64,000 nucleotides of DNA from Heterohyrax brucei (GCA_028571685.1 CM053143.1:140154829-140218828), one strand, 5' to 3'; shown: positions 10,084 to 22,572, counted from the first letter of the stretch. Translations and numbers: made by a program. The notes: generated from the sequence alone by a model not told the origin.

Positions 10084-10287
10084 CAAACCCATTGCCACTA
10101 AGTTGACTCCCACTCACAGTGACACTATGGGACAAAGTAGAACTGCCCCCATAGGGTTTCCAAGGCTGTGAGTCTTTACAGAAGCTGACTGGCGTGTCTT
10201 TCTCCCATGGAGCAGCTGGTAGGTTCAAACCATTGCCATTTCAGCTAGCAGCCAAGCACTTTAATCGCTTTGCTATCAGGACTCCTT
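10084..10287 (-). mobile_element. AfroSINE form B
   Basis: Inverted copy: 'cccattgccactaagttgac', 'ctttacagaagctgactggc', head 'tttgctatcaggactccttt'. Confidence 0.85.
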
Positions 10288-11351
10288 TCTGAAAGGACCT
10301 GCATACCAACAAATTATGGAACTATAACATCTGAAAAGACCTACGGGTTTGCTGAGTCCAACTCCTTGACTTATGCATGAGGCAGCTGAGGCCCAGAGAG
10401 GAAAGTGGAATGCCAAAGCAAACCACTGCTGACGGCACTTAGACTCTAGACCTTATTTCACTTCAGGAAAGTACTTCTTTCTTTTGAGTGTGAGCTGGTA
10501 AACTAAAATGTAATGGGAAATCATTACTAAAAATTTTCAAAAGTAGAAACTAAGAAATTTTCCTTTGTAACACCTAGTCATACCTCTGTGTCCTCTTGCT
10601 CAAACCTTCTGTCTGTTTCTGTCTGAATCTAACCAAAAGACTGACTAAAATTATGAGATTGAGTGAAATATAAGTCCTTAGGCAAAGTTCACAGAATTGT
10701 CTGAGACCAAAAAGAAAACAAGTCCTCGGGGAAAATTCATTGAAGATGCTGAATGCGTATTGGGTATTTGGCACATCTCATTCTTAAATCCACAGTTTCA
10801 TCAAATGAACATTGAACATCCAGTAAAAGTAAGGCAACGAGTAGGTCCCGAATCACTGCAAATTATGGAGAAAGATAAAATTATCCTCTTGTTCCCAAAA
10901 GCCTCACAGTCTAGTACTGTAGGCAATAGGCCAATCAGCAAACAAAAAATAAGCCACATTAGAGGACACTGAGTTTCTGGTACAGGCAATGGAAAAATTG
11001 GGGAATCATTAATGGAGAAGGTTCAACAACATTAAAAACATTTAACGCCACTGAAATCTACAGGTGAAGATTGTTGACATGGCAAACATTTCGTTAGACT
11101 TTTTTTTACTAAATATACTAAAGAGTATATTTAAAAAGTACATTTTAAATTAATGCATAATTTTTAATTAATACATAATAAATTTTTTAATTAATGCATC
11201 ATTAATTTTTTTAAGAAGTAAGCTGCAGTCAGAGTGTTCTCATAAGAGTGTCCATACCAACGGTTTTCCAACTTATCTGGGGTCATGGAAGACAAAAGAG
11301 AGGAGGGGATTCCAGGCAGAGCTGGCTGCACAAAGAGTGCAATGCAAGCCA
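10288..11351. other. mostly unique segment
   Basis: The sequence 'gaggcagctgaggcccagag' near 10,380 suggests a MIR-type fossil. 11,143-11,210 is an AT-rich patch with repeated 'taattaatgcat'-like words. No gene is seen. Confidence 0.45.
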
Positions 11352-11352
11352 G

Positions 11353-11562
11353 TTTAAACCCATTGCCATTGAACCAATGCTGACTCCTAGCAACCGTGTA
11401 GGACAGAGGAGAATTGCCCCAAAGGGTTTCCAAGAATCTAATCTTCGCAGAAGCAAATTGCCACATCTTTCTCCAGTGGAGCAGGGTAGATTTGATTATT
11501 TGACCTTTGATAAATTTGACCTTTGGTTAGCAGCTGAGCACCTCACTACTGCACCACCAGTA
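11353..11562 (-). mobile_element. AfroSINE form B with short internal duplication
   Basis: Inverted copy: 'cccattgccattgaaccaat', 'catctttctccagtggagca', head 'actactgcaccaccag'. The phrase 'ttgacctttg' occurs twice (about 11,499 and 11,517), a small internal duplication. Confidence 0.8.
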
Positions 11563-11600
11563 GCTAGCTACGATGAAACTACAAATCTTTTCAGAGTAGC

Positions 11601-11757
11601 TAGAGCAGTGCTTCTAAACTTGAACACGCACAGGAACCTCTCTGTATCTTGTTAAAATTCAGACTCCGACTTGGTCTGGATCTCGAAATTCTGCACTGCT
11701 AGTAAGCTCTTAAGTGATTTCCATGTGTTCTGTGGACCACACTTTGAGAAGCAAAGA
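11601..11757 (+). mobile_element. hAT (MER5-like) fossil
   Basis: Starts 'gagcagtgcttctaaacttg' and ends 'gtggaccacactttgagaag'. These are the two termini of a MER5-like hAT element in partial form. Confidence 0.55.
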
Positions 11758-12004
11758 GTTACAGGACAGATGACACTGGACACATAGCAGGAGCCAGCTA
11801 ATAAATAAAATGTTCTGTAGGCGTGCTGTAGAATTTGGATCCTGTCTTGAAAGTAAAATGAATAATGAATATACCTTGAATTATCTTTACACTGATGTTG
11901 GATTTCTGAGTTAATAGAAGCCCAAAAGTTATTTCCACAGAGAAAGCTTCTCCAGTCTTCCTTTGTTAACCTTGATTTAGAGTACGTTACAGTGTATGGC
12001 TAGG

Positions 12005-12198
12005 CAGGTCCCTGGGTGGCACAGTTTGCCTTGATTGCTAACATAAAGGTTGAGGATTCTAACCCACCCAGTGACACTGCAGAGGAAAGGCCTGACCATC
12101 CAGTCTTGTTAAGACTACAACCAAGAAAACCCTATGGAGAAATTCTAGTCTGTAACACATAACATCACAAGGCTGACTCACTCATTAGTTGGTTGACT
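12005..12198 (+). mobile_element. AfroSINE form B
   Basis: Head 'aggtccctgggtggcacagt', middle 'agactacaaccaagaaaacc', tail around 'ggctgactcactcattag', which is degraded. Confidence 0.75.
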
Positions 12199-12330
12199 TG
12201 ATTCAAGCACCGATAGGCTGGTTATGTCTTTTAAAAGCTTTGAATTCTCGAAAAAAATGCATCTAACACTGTTTCCGACCCATAGGAGTTTTTCATAAAC
12301 TTTGGTTGTATGGTGCTTGCTCTAAGTAAG

Positions 12331-12540
12331 AGGTTCTCAAACTTTAGGGGGCCACTAGTCACCTGGAGGGCCTGTTGTGACACAGATTGCTGGGCCCCAG
12401 CCCGAGTTTGTAGTTCAGTTAGTCTAGGTTGGGTCCTGACAGTCTGCATTTCTAACATGTTCCTGGGTAAGGCAGATGTTGCCGATCTGGGGGCGGCTCT
12501 TTGAGAGCCACTTTGTGGGAGAGACCACCAATTACTTCCT
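12331..12540 (+). mobile_element. hAT MER5A-like fossil
   Basis: The sequence runs from 'gaggttctcaaactttaggg' to 'ctctttgagagccacttt'. It is a near-full-length ancient non-autonomous hAT element. Confidence 0.6.
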
Positions 12541-12554
12541 ATCGAGGGATGCTA

Positions 12555-12728
12555 ACAATGAGGTAACATAGGTTTGTGGTTAAGAGCATGGACTCTAACC
12601 TGTGGGATCTTGGGTAAATTACTTAACCTTGCCATGCCAGAGTCCTCATCCAGAAAACAGAGATGATGATAGTATCGCCTACCCTCTAAAGCCAAGGTGA
12701 GGACTAAATGACTTTAAACTATGCAATC
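12555..12728 (+). mobile_element. MIR SINE
   Basis: 'ggtttgtggttaagagcatg', 'gggtaaattacttaaccttg' and 'gaggactaaatgactttaaa' follow MIR order. Mammal-wide, old. Confidence 0.8.
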
Positions 12729-12897
12729 AAAAAACCAAACCAAACCCAGTGCCATTGAGTTAATGCTGACTCATAGTGATCCTATAAGACAGAGTAGAAT
12801 GGCTTCATAGAATTTGCAAGGAGCACCTGGTGGATTTAAACTGCTGATCTTTTGATTAGCACCCATAGTACTTAACCACTGTGCCATCAGGGTTTCC
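12729..12897 (-). mobile_element. AfroSINE form A
   Basis: Inverted copy: 'cccagtgccattgagttaat', 'gcaaggagcacctggtggat', head 'ccactgtgccatcagggttt'. It abuts the 3' side of the RTE copy that follows. Confidence 0.9.
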
Positions 12898-15185
12898 TTA
12901 GTATCCCCTTGTTCTGTTCAAACAGCTGCCTCTTAATGTATGTGCAGGTACCATATAAGCACAACTAAGTGTTCTGGCATTCCCATTCTCCACAAGGTTA
13001 GCCATAATTTGTTATGATCCATGCAGTCAAATGCCTTTACATAATAAAACACAGGTAAACATCTTTCTGGTACTCTCTGTTTTCAGCCTAAATCTGTCTG
13101 ACATCAGCAATGATATCCCTGATTCCTCAACCTCTGAATCTGGCCTACATTTCTGGCAGTTCCTTGTCAATATTCGGCTACAGCCACTTTTGTGTGATCA
13201 CCTGCAAAATTTTACTTGCATATGATATTAATGATATTGTTTGATAATTTCCACATTCTGTTGGGTCACCTTTCTTGGGAATAGGCATAAATATGGATCT
13301 CTTCCAGTTGGTTGGCCATGTAGCTGTCTTCCAAATTTCTTGGCAAAGACGAGCAATTACTTCCAGAGGTGCATCTGTGTGTGGAAACATTTCTACTGAT
13401 ACTCCTTGATGTCCTGGAGCCCTGTTCTTCATCAATGCCTTCAGCGTAGCTGGGACTTCTTCCTTCAGTACCATTGGTTTCTGATCATATACTACCTCCT
13501 GAAATGACTATCAACCAATTCCTTTTGGAGTAGAGACTCTGTATTCCATCCATTTTCTTTTGATGCTTCCTGAGTTGTTTAGTATTTTCTGTAACATTCT
13601 TAACTATTACAACTCAAGGCTTGAATTGTTTCTTCAGTTCTTTCACCTTAAGAAATGCCAATCATGTTCTTTTCTTTTTGACTGTCTACCTCCAGCTCTC
13701 TGCACATGTCATAATATTTCACTTTGTCTTCATAAGCTGCTCTTTGAAATCTGCTTAGTTCTTTTCTTCATCATTTCTTCCTTTTGCTTTAGCTACTTCA
13801 AGAGCAAGTTTTAGAGTCTCTTCTAACATCTATTTTGCTATTTTCTTTCTTCCCTGTCTTTTTAATAACCTCTTGCTTTCTTCATGTATGATGTCCTGGC
13901 CATCCCACAATTTGTCTGGTATTCGGTCATTAGCATACAATGACACAAATCTACTCTTCAGATGGTCTCTAAAGTCCTGTACTGCAGGATAAATCTTGAA
14001 ATGTTTTCTTTTGCCCATGAAAGCTATGCCATTCCTCTTTAAGATCATGCTTTGACTCTCATGGACTCGTTCTAATTTTCTACAATTTCAACTTAAACTT
14101 ATATCTGAGCAATTGACGATCTGCTCTGCAGTTGGTCCCTGGCCTTATTCTGATTGATGATACTGAACTTTTCTATCTTCTCTCCCCACAGATGTATTCA
14201 TTTTGATTCCTGTGTATTCCATTTGGTGAGGTCCATGTGTATAGTCACCATTTATGTTAGTGAAAACTGGTATTTGCAAGGAAGAAGTCATTGGTCTTGG
14301 AAAATTCTCTCATCCAAACTGTCATTATTTCTGACATCAAGGCCATTTTTTCCAACTACTGAGTCTTCTTCTTTGTTTCCAGCTTTTTACATTCCAATCA
14401 CCAATAATTATCAATGCATCTTGAGTGCATATTTGATCAATTGCAGACTGCAGAAATTGGTAAAATGCTTCAATTTCTTTATCTTTGGCCTTGGTGGTTG
14501 GTAAGCAAATTTGAAGTAGTAGTCATATTAACGAGTCTTCCTTGTAGGTGTACAGGTGTTTTCCTATCACTGACAGCATTGCCCTTCAGGATAAATCTTG
14601 AAATATTCTTTTTGACAATGAAAGCAATGCCATTCCTCTTGAAGTTATCATCCTCGGCATAGCAGACAACACAACTGTCTGATTCAAAACGGCTAGTACC
14701 AGTCTGTCTCAGTTCACTAACGCCCAGGGTATCAAGGTTTATGCATTCCATTTCACTTTTGACAGTATTCCTACATTCATACTCCATACAATCCATGTCC
14801 TAATTATTAATGAATATTATCAGCTCTTTCTTTTCATTTTGAGTTATGCTACATCAGCAAATGAAGATCCTGAAAGCTTAACTACATTTACATCACTAGG
14901 GTTGACTCTGCCCTCTTCTCCAGTCCTGATGTTTGAATGCCTTCCAATCTGCGGGGTGGGTGTCATCTTCCTGCATTATATCAGACAAGGACAGTGTTCC
15001 ATTGCTATTCATAATGTTTTCCCTGACTAACTCTTTTCAGATGTAGCCTGTTGGGTCCTTCTTCCTAGTCTGTATTAGTCTGGAAGCTCAGCTGAAACCT
15101 GTCCACCACAGGTGACAATGCTGGTACATGTACCAGTGGCACAGCATCCTAAAGGGTCACGAGTTGGAATCAAGTTAGCAGCACA
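12898..15185 (-). pseudogene. RTE LINE with decayed endonuclease and reverse transcriptase
   Basis: On the minus strand the element runs from a 5' region near 15,185, through an endonuclease segment (frame 14,479-14,796, with LGVSELRQTG and RNGIAFIVKK), to the start of the reverse transcriptase (frame 13,178-13,474, with NRAPGHQGVSVEMF, WPTNWKRSIFMPIPKKGD and ECGNYQTISLISYASK). It then stops near 12,898 ('ttctgttcaaacagctgcct') where a SINE lies, so the catalytic YADD-type motif and the 3' end are missing here. The enzyme once nicked target DNA and copied its own RNA and SINE RNA into it. Many stops and frameshifts show it is dead. It is the longest RTE piece in the window. Confidence 0.85.
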
Positions 15186-16111
15186 CTACAAGAGTACAAA
15201 AAAAGAAAGGAGAGAATGTAAAACAGTGAAATAAATTTTTAATACCAAAATGATAGTATTTTTATTTTTAAATAACATACAGCTATTTAAATTAATTTCA
15301 TCTGTTTCTTTGTACTTTCTTTAACATAGCTATTAGGAAATTTAAAATTCCATGTGGTTTGTATTTGTGGCTCATGGTCTCTTTTTATTGGCTAGCATTG
15401 GCTTGGAACTTCTGCACATTAGGCAGTGTGCCTTTGTAGAGACACATAAACGGTGGATACATCTGGGGGTTAGTTAAGCTGAGTATAGCTCTTTCCCTTA
15501 CACAAAAGGCTCTGTGACCAGGGCTTGATTAGCTCTCTCTGTTAGCACGACTCAAATGCATATGAACAGGGCAATTCAATGGATGTTTCTAGTTTTTGCT
15601 CTTTGAGTACAAGGCCACCTGCAAAAACAGGGCCTTGTTATCTCAAAGAGCAAGATTCCCAGCATTATTATTTTACAAAGTACTTTTGTGTCTCTCTCTA
15701 ATGAACTGCACAGCAAGTCACCTGAAAAAGAAATTTATAAGGTATAATTTCTGCCTTCTCAGAGTAACTTTTTTTCAAGGCTCAAGTCCTACACCAAAAC
15801 ATTTTTAACTTTGATTTGTATTTTTAGACATCAGTGGAAACTACTCATAGGAACTCTGGAAGGGAAAATTTATTTTAAATTAAGTGAAAGACAACTTATT
15901 TGGTAGGCTCCATAGTTAAGGGAAATTTGTTTAAATGGTGTAGGAATGTCTATCAGCAGGAAAGTTAAGTAGTTTGATTTAAAATCTGTACGTTTTTAAC
16001 TGTAAAAACAAAATAGGTGTTATTTTGAAAAGCTTCAAGAACACCAATAAGCAAAAAAGAAGTAATCTACAACTCCCACCCACACGGCCAGAAATAACCA
16101 CTGTTGATATA
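15186..16111. other. AT-rich segment without recognised features
   Basis: Nothing recognised. The open frames are short and have no splice context. Confidence 0.45.
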
Positions 16112-16310
16112 CGGAAGTCCCCGAGTGGTACAAACCGTTAACATACTCAGCTGCTAACCAGAAAGTTACAAGTTCATGTCCACCCAAGGGTGCCTTGGAA
16201 AAAATGCCTGGTGATCTTCTTCCAAAACAGCAGCCACTGAAACCTGTGGAGCCCAGTTCTACTCTGACGTACACGGGGTTGCCAGGGAGTCAGAATCAAC
16301 TTTATGCAAC
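16112..16310 (+). mobile_element. AfroSINE form C
   Basis: Head 'gtccccgagtggtacaaacc', middle 'aaatgcctggtgatcttctt', tail 'gagtcagaatcaactttatg'. A T12 run follows. Confidence 0.85.
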
Positions 16311-16364
16311 TTTTTTTTTTTAATTTTCCCGAAATAGGGTTTTGATAAGTCACATTTATTCTAT

Positions 16365-16444
16365 GCAGAGAAAATGAACAATCCAAGTCTACCAACCAAT
16401 AAGTGTAGAGAAAATTAACAGCCCAAGTCTGCCAACCAATGATA
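16365..16444. repeat. 40-bp tandem duplication
   Basis: Units 16365-16404 and 16405-16444 both contain 'agagaaaat.aaca' and 'ccaagtct.ccaaccaat', with a few mismatches. It lies between two SINEs. Confidence 0.85.
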
Positions 16445-16608
16445 GGACATTTATTGTTTTTATCCAATCTAAAATACTTCTCAGTGAACTAATATTTCCA
16501 TATGAGTAATGCGTGATGGTACAAAATCGTGCATAAGTAAAACCGCCATTCAAAGTGCAAGACAACCCAATGGGCATCATGCAACAGAATAGAAAAAGTT
16601 CACTGATA

Positions 16609-16751
16609 CCCACTGTCATCATTTCCAACTCATGGTGATCCTATAGACAGAGTAGAACTGCCCCATAGCATTTCCCAGGGGCACCTGGTAGACGTGAACT
16701 GCCTTTTGGTCAGTAGCTATAGCACTTATCTACTATGCCACCAGGGTTACC
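16609..16751 (-). mobile_element. AfroSINE form A with 12-bp target duplication
   Basis: Direct repeats agttcactgata (16597-16608) and agttcactgaca (16752-16763) flank an inverted SINE with 'tcatttccaactcatggtga' and 'ctatgccaccagggttacc'. Confidence 0.9.
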
Positions 16752-16799
16752 AGTTCACTGACAGAATTTCATATTCCTCACTACAACCAACATTTAAAC

Positions 16800-16997
16800 A
16801 ACTACCGCTTAATGATAGAGAATTACTGTTTAAGGGATAGTGAATTTCTGTTTGGAGTGATGAAAACATCACAAATGGTGAGTGGTGACAGTTGGACAAC
16901 ATGGTGAACGTGATTAACGTCACTAAATTGTACACATATGAATGGTTACAGGGACAGTTTAGTTATGTATATTGAACCACAATAAATTTAAGAAGAG
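16800..16997 (+). mobile_element. old L1 3' end
   Basis: 'ggtgacagttggacaacatg', 'cactaaattgtacacatatg' and 'accacaataaattt' are the typical end of mid-age L1 3' UTRs, including the polyadenylation signal. Confidence 0.75.
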
Positions 16998-17939
16998 AAA
17001 AAAATACTTCTATTGGCATGGTAAATTTTGAGAAGGCAAATGCAATTTCCATAGACTTGATTACATAACATCCCTAGGTTACACTTCAGTAGCTAGGCTA
17101 AATGTAATCCTTTTGCCTTGATTTCAATGAAGTAAGAAAGCTATTTACACGACATACATAGATGATGTGGGTGGGCACGCCTCTACATTTTTCTGTTCTC
17201 TTCACCAACAAGGCTGTATAAAAATATTTACTGGTTTCCCATAAATTCATGTATGCAGCATAGTATCTATGTTATTAGGCAGAAGAATCAATTATTCACT
17301 GGGGTTTTTATGGAACTAGATGCAAGTGTTTCCCCAGCTGTGTTTATAGCTTTGGGTTTCTAAGCCTCTTGAGAAGTAATCAGTTTTTATCATCTTAAAT
17401 CCCAAAGTAAATTTTCTTTTCTGGAGATTATTCTAGTTGCTAACACAGGTTAGTCTGCCCTAGTGAACCATTTTTTAATGCTGAGGCATCCAAAAAATGA
17501 AAGCTGTGGTTTCGGAGAAGGAGAAAAAGGGAAATTTGAAATATGGCTCAGATTCTTCTCTGAAAGTGGGTAAGATCTCAGAACTCTTTGCTGTTTTTTA
17601 ATTATATCCTTTCTTATTCTCTAGTCATTTCATGGTGTAAGTCTGGTCTGTGTCTGATAGAGAAAGCATCTTTAGAATCTAAGATTCTTAGATAATGCTT
17701 CTTATAACTTACATGTTCATAAATTTCTGTAGTCTCTCATACAAACTCCGGCATATATTATGCTCTCTCTAATACTGGTTTGTTGAATAATGAGGCATAC
17801 AGATGATATTTCACAGTTTTAGAGATTGTAACTGGTGGGTGATTTCTAGTTAGGGAACTTTTATAAATGACTGTGTTTCATTTTGCTTAGTTAAGAGCTG
17901 TAATGATGGTACTGTTAGCTGAACTGAAAGCCAAGGTGT
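16998..17939. other. repeat-poor segment
   Basis: No SINE, LINE or gene is recognised; AT-rich unique sequence. Confidence 0.5.
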
Positions 17940-18115
17940 TTGCTAGGAGCCCAGGCTCTGCCATTTAACTCTGTTAGCTTGAGGAAGTCAATCAGTCCCT
18001 CTGTGCTTCAGTCTTACCATCTGTGAAATGGAAATGAATCAAAACAAATCACCTAAGTTAGTTAATTCATGTAAAATGAGTGGCATAATGACTGGCACAC
18101 GAATAAGGCTTAAAA
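17940..18115 (+). mobile_element. MIR SINE
   Basis: 'cccaggctctgccatttaac', 'cttaccatctgtgaaatgga' and 'taatgactggcacacgaata' follow MIR order. Confidence 0.75.
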
Positions 18116-18678
18116 AAAAAGTTAGTTTGCTGCTGCTACTGCTGTAATTACTACAGTCGTTATACCCTTTACCAGCAGCTTAGCATTGCAGCAACTGAAA
18201 AGGTTCTCATCCTCCAGCCTGGAATTTGGGGAAGCCATCTATGTGAAAAAGTGAATCAGCGAGGGTACCTCTGCAGAGCTGGCCAGGAAGCCCAATCAAC
18301 CAGACCGTTCATGCTGTGAGATATCCAGCACTAAGAAAGTGAGATGAAAGTGGCAACCATTGTCCTTATGAGGTACTTGATTTGGTCAACACGTGGTGAC
18401 CTCCCACTGGTTACATGGGGCCCTCCTGGGTGCAGGCTACTAAAGAATAGGAACATGTGTCTATTACCTTTGCAAGCTTTTGTCTCCTACTAACATTTAA
18501 GTTATAATGCCAAAGCCAAGTGCCGTCAAAATATAGAGCAGTTATTTACATTGTGTAGGGAGTGTTTTCTTGGGTTTCTTAGAAAAAATAGATTATTTTT
18601 CATTATACACAGAAAACAGAACGAAAAAATATGTATTTGGTTAAAATGTCAATAAGCTATTGCTACAGCATAAATATT
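18116..18678. other. unique segment with a short inverted tail fragment
   Basis: Mostly unrecognised. At 18,512-18,532 'aaagccaagtgccgtcaaa' is an inverted orphan tail of the 'cacttggct' type. Confidence 0.4.
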
Positions 18679-18762
18679 TCAGTGAATATATAATAAATAT
18701 ATAATATTAATATATATTTTATATAAATATATATAATAATTATAATAAATAATTCAGTGAAT
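18679..18762. repeat. AT-rich low-complexity tract
   Basis: Imperfect runs of 'atataataaatat' and 'tatataaatatata'. Confidence 0.9.
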
Positions 18763-18781
18763 AAAACAACCACCATTCATT

Positions 18782-18800
18782 ACGGCACTTGGCTGGCTTG
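18782..18800 (+). mobile_element. orphan tail fragment
   Basis: 'acggcacttggctggcttg' is only the terminal part of the third tail type. No head is present. Confidence 0.45.
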
Positions 18801-18804
18801 ACAT

Positions 18805-19010
18805 TCCTTATTTCTCACAGTTTTGTGGACCGTCTGAGCCATACCTTTGCTGGTTTAGCTGAGATCACTCGTGAGCCTGCTTTAAGCTGGAAGGTCCTCA
18901 AAGGCCTCACTCACACATCTGGCAGTTGGTTCTGGCTGCTGGCTACTGATTCAGTTCTCTTCCTAACACTTATCATTGACCAGTAAGCTAGAATGAGCTT
19001 CTTTACAACA
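18805..19010. mobile_element. possible ancient LTR-type repeat
   Basis: Phrases such as 'tcacacatctggcagttggt' and 'ggctgctggctactgattc' recall an old mammal-wide ERVL-type LTR. I cannot name the family with certainty. Confidence 0.3.
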
Positions 19011-19036
19011 CAGTAGACCCAAGGTCTACCATGGAG

Positions 19037-19662
19037 ATAGGATTGAGGTTGTCAAGGATTCCATTTTACTTGGGTCCACAATCAATGCCCACGGAAGCAG
19101 CAGTCAAGAAATCAAAATACACCTTGCAGTGGGAAAACCTGCTGCAAAGGATATCTTTAAAGTATTGAAAAGTAAAGATGTTACCTTGAAGACTAAAGAG
19201 TGTCTGACCCAAGCCATGGCATCTTCAATCACATCATATGCATTTGAAAGCTGGATAGTGAACAAAGAGGACCAAAGAAGAATTGACGCCTTTGAATTGT
19301 GGTGTTGGAGAAGAATGTTGAGTGTACCATGGACCACCGAAAGAACTTGCAGATCTGTTCAGGAAGAAGTACAACCAGAGTGCTCCTCGGAAACAGAGAT
19401 GGCAAGGCCACATCTTACATACTTTGGACATGTTGTCAGGATGGATCAGTCCCTGGAGAGGGACATTATGCTTTGTAGAGTGGATGGTCAGCGAAAAAGA
19501 GGAAGACCTTTGACAAGATAGATTGACACAGTGGCCCCAACAATGGGCTTAAGCATAAAAACAATTGTGGACATGGCACACGATGGGACAGTGTTTTGTT
19601 CTGTGGTATATAGAGTTGCTATGAATTGGAAATGTCTCAGCAGCACCTAACAACAACAGACT
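19037..19662 (+). pseudogene. RTE LINE, 5'-truncated, C-terminal part of ORF
   Basis: Frame 19,129-19,521 carries the post-catalytic part of the reverse transcriptase (GKPAAKDIFKVLKSKDVTLK, NKEDQRRIDAFELWCWRRML, LTYFGHVVRMDQSLERDIML). The 3' end is 'cagcacctaacaacaacaga', the RTE terminus. The copy starts just after the palm catalytic motif, so it cannot make an active enzyme. The frame is open for 130 codons, which suggests a relatively young copy. Confidence 0.9.
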
Positions 19663-19789
19663 CAATATTCCAAGAGGGCAGAAATGTAAGCCTCAAAGCT
19701 CCTAATGCCTAGGCTGCAGAACTCACATATCAGAAGGCCAGACCAGGTAGATTCACAGTGATGAAGAAATAGTTCTTACCTCTGGGTGG

Positions 19790-19984
19790 GAGAGGAGCCC
19801 CTGTGTGGTGGAAATGGTTAACATGCTTGGCTGCTAACTGAAACAATGGAGGTTCACGACCACCCAAAGTGCCACTGAAGAAATGCCTGGTGATCTGTTA
19901 AAATATCAGCCATTGAGAATTCTATGGAGCACAGTTCTACTCTAACACATGTAAAGCATTCCTGAGTCAAACTTGATGGCAACT
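19790..19984 (+). mobile_element. AfroSINE form C
   Basis: Head 'gaggagcccctgtgtggtgg', middle 'agaaatgcctggtgatctgt', tail 'ctgagtcaaacttgatggca'. Confidence 0.85.
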
Positions 19985-20739
19985 GGTGTTGTTGTTTTGT
20001 TTTTAGCAAAGAGAAAGGAAGAAGTAACGCTGTATCACTGACTACACCCGCATAAAAAACCAGCCCAGAAATTAATGGCTTAAAACAAAAATGGTTTCAC
20101 CTTTCCCCATGGTTTACTGGATGCCTTTTATATATTAATCTGCCTCAACCTATTTACTACACTTAAATTAAGGCCATTTATTATTTAGTGGTAATTGTAA
20201 TTACTCCTTCTGCTTCAGTCTACAGTTAATTAATTTGGAGTATCATGACAAAGTTAGGGTCAGTAATTCGAGGAAGGAGGAAAAAATGTACTTTTTCCTC
20301 CATCTCAGAGTTCAAAGCAATGAATGAATTCAGCAATAGTGCCAAAAGTCAACTTAGGATAGAGATGAAGAGAATAAATGTTTTAATACAGAAAAGGAGC
20401 CAGAGTCTGAGGCAGGACCACACCCCTAGAATCTTCTCTGCACCTGGAGCTTCTTTTGAAGTGAAGGAACTGCTCCACCCCAAGGAGACTGTAGGAGGCA
20501 GGCAGATGTGGACAAGGAATGTAAGACCAGCAAAAATCCTGACAACATCAAAGAGGCCATCGGGTTAGAAAGGGTCCTGAGTGGTAAACAGCGTGGGCTG
20601 GCCGAAGGTAACTCAAGTTAGTTCTCTTGGCTTCTTAGGCCTTACATCGTATTTGACTCAAGAATTTCATGGTTTAGGCAACAAAAGGTCACAGGAAAAA
20701 AGATCTCCTAAGCTTTTAGACTGTGAGAAAGGAAGACAG
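19985..20739. other. segment with nothing recognised
   Basis: A 107-codon open frame at 20,245-20,568 is rich in K, S and R, has no similarity I recognise and no splice context. I do not call it a gene. Confidence 0.4.
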
Positions 20740-21092
20740 AAGAATTGATTCACTCAAACTGTGCAATGTTGACAAAAACATGAAAATACCATGAACTATC
20801 AAAAGAACAAACAAATTCATCTCAGAAGATAATGAGACTTTGTCATGCTTACTTTTGGACCTGTCATCAGGAAAGACCAATGATTGAAAAGAATACATCA
20901 TATTTGATAAAGAAGAGAGTCAGACAAAATGAGGGAAACTTTCAGTGAGACGGATTAGCATAACACGTAAAACAATGGCCATAATATACTAACCATCCTG
21001 AGGATTGGTCCAAACTGGGCAATATTTTGTTCTTTTTATACGTAAGCGCACATTAGGTTCAGTCAACAAAAACAACAGTGAGCTTCTGGAAT
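20740..21092 (+). mobile_element. older, diverged RTE LINE 3' part
   Basis: 'accatgaactatcaaaagaa', 'gacctgtcatcaggaaagac' and 'caatattttgttc', ending 'aaaaacaacag', align in order with the RTE copy at 19.3-19.66 kb but with many more changes and deletions. It shows an older wave of RTE activity. Confidence 0.65.
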
Positions 21093-21734
21093 TGCTAGAC
21101 ATGATAAAAGACAGGAATGATGCAAGGAGGACAATGGCTTAAAGAGAACTTTCCTTATAGGAAATTGTGCCACAAGATCGGGAGAGAGGAAGATGTCCCA
21201 GCACCCAAGATCTTCCCTACCTGGCAATCTAGCTGGAGAGTGCCTGTGTAGAATGAATGGCTCCGGTTGAACTAGCCAGCCCTTTCTAACCCTGAAATTC
21301 TAACACATGTGATCAAAAGAGCAATTGTTCATTTTTCTAGGTACCTGTGTTGAAACAATTCACCTTCTGGACTTCTCTATATAGAGACCAGTAATGGCCT
21401 GACACCTTAGAAAATCTACCCCAAAGTAGTTTAATGACTTTTACCTAGAGAAGTTAACCTGGGAATCACTTCAAGAAAGGAAGTGTGGATGAAAAAGCAT
21501 AGAGTTGAAAACCCCAAAGCGATAGTCATTTGCAGAAGTATGTTGGATGCTTTCTGCAAACTGTTTCTGAGAAGAATGGATATGTCATGGGAAAAGAAGT
21601 CTTAGAATTTCAAAGTATTGAAGCCGCAAGGCCAGAGATTCCTTCCTGGATACTGTTTTGAGGCAGGCGTGCAAATGGAAAAGCAAATTTTCTTTGAAAG
21701 AAAGCAGTTATCTTTGAGAAAGGGTCCTTTCTAC
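21093..21734. other. unique segment
   Basis: Nothing recognised; no open frame of note. Confidence 0.45.
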
Positions 21735-22339
21735 TAGTTGTGTTATTACTTTATATATGGACAGCACACATTCATACATTTCTATAAATACAAGTGTGTT
21801 ATAACTTCAAACACAGATACATATGTGCAGTCTTGTGTGGCTTGTTTTTTGATATGTTTGTTTCTTTTCCTTTTTTGGCTTATTTTTTTCTTTATGCATT
21901 ATCAGTTCCCAACCCATCCATTTACCAACTTAATCCATATTAGTAATCTACTAATATTTTAAATTTTTTTCCATGACAGTATAATCACATAAGATATGTG
22001 TAAGCCCATAACACAAACAGGAAATTTTGATCATTATTTGTTTTACAAAAATTAGATCATGTTACATATACATATAATATTACATATATAGTAAATAATA
22101 TCATATATATTTACATATAAATATATATATATTTCCCTCTGAATTATGTTTTTCTCAGTCAACAATACCTTCTGGTATTTTTTTTCTGTCAATCTGCACA
22201 GCTCTAATTTTCTTCTTCTGACTGGCTGTATAGTATTCCACTGCTCAGCTATATCCTAATTTATTCAGCCATTCTCCTATTGCTGAAAATACTTCATAGC
22301 TTTTACAGACAACTTCCAAAAATAAACTACCTTGTGTGT

Positions 22340-22386
22340 GGGTCGCCATGAGTCAGATCCAACTCGACAACACTTGACTGGCTGGC
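22340..22386 (+). mobile_element. 47-bp tail-only insert
   Basis: 'gtcgccatgagtcagatcca' followed by 'cacttgactggctgg', flanked by TGTGTGT at 22333-22339 and 22387-22393. There is no SINE head. Confidence 0.6.
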
Positions 22387-22572
22387 TGTGTGTTAGTCAT
22401 TATATTCTGGTGATTTGAATTATTTGAGAGAGAGTCTCAAGAAAAGAATTACTGGCCCAAACAAAACAGGTATTTTCAATTATAAATAAAAGTACTCAGT
22501 GCAAAATTTCCTACAACCCTACCAATAACAGATGTTATGGATCTCTTTCACATTTTAGGCAAACTGTTGGGC

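Noticed and set aside
11248..11655. 135-codon open frame
   Set aside because: Runs through an inverted AfroSINE and into a hAT fossil, so it is not a gene.
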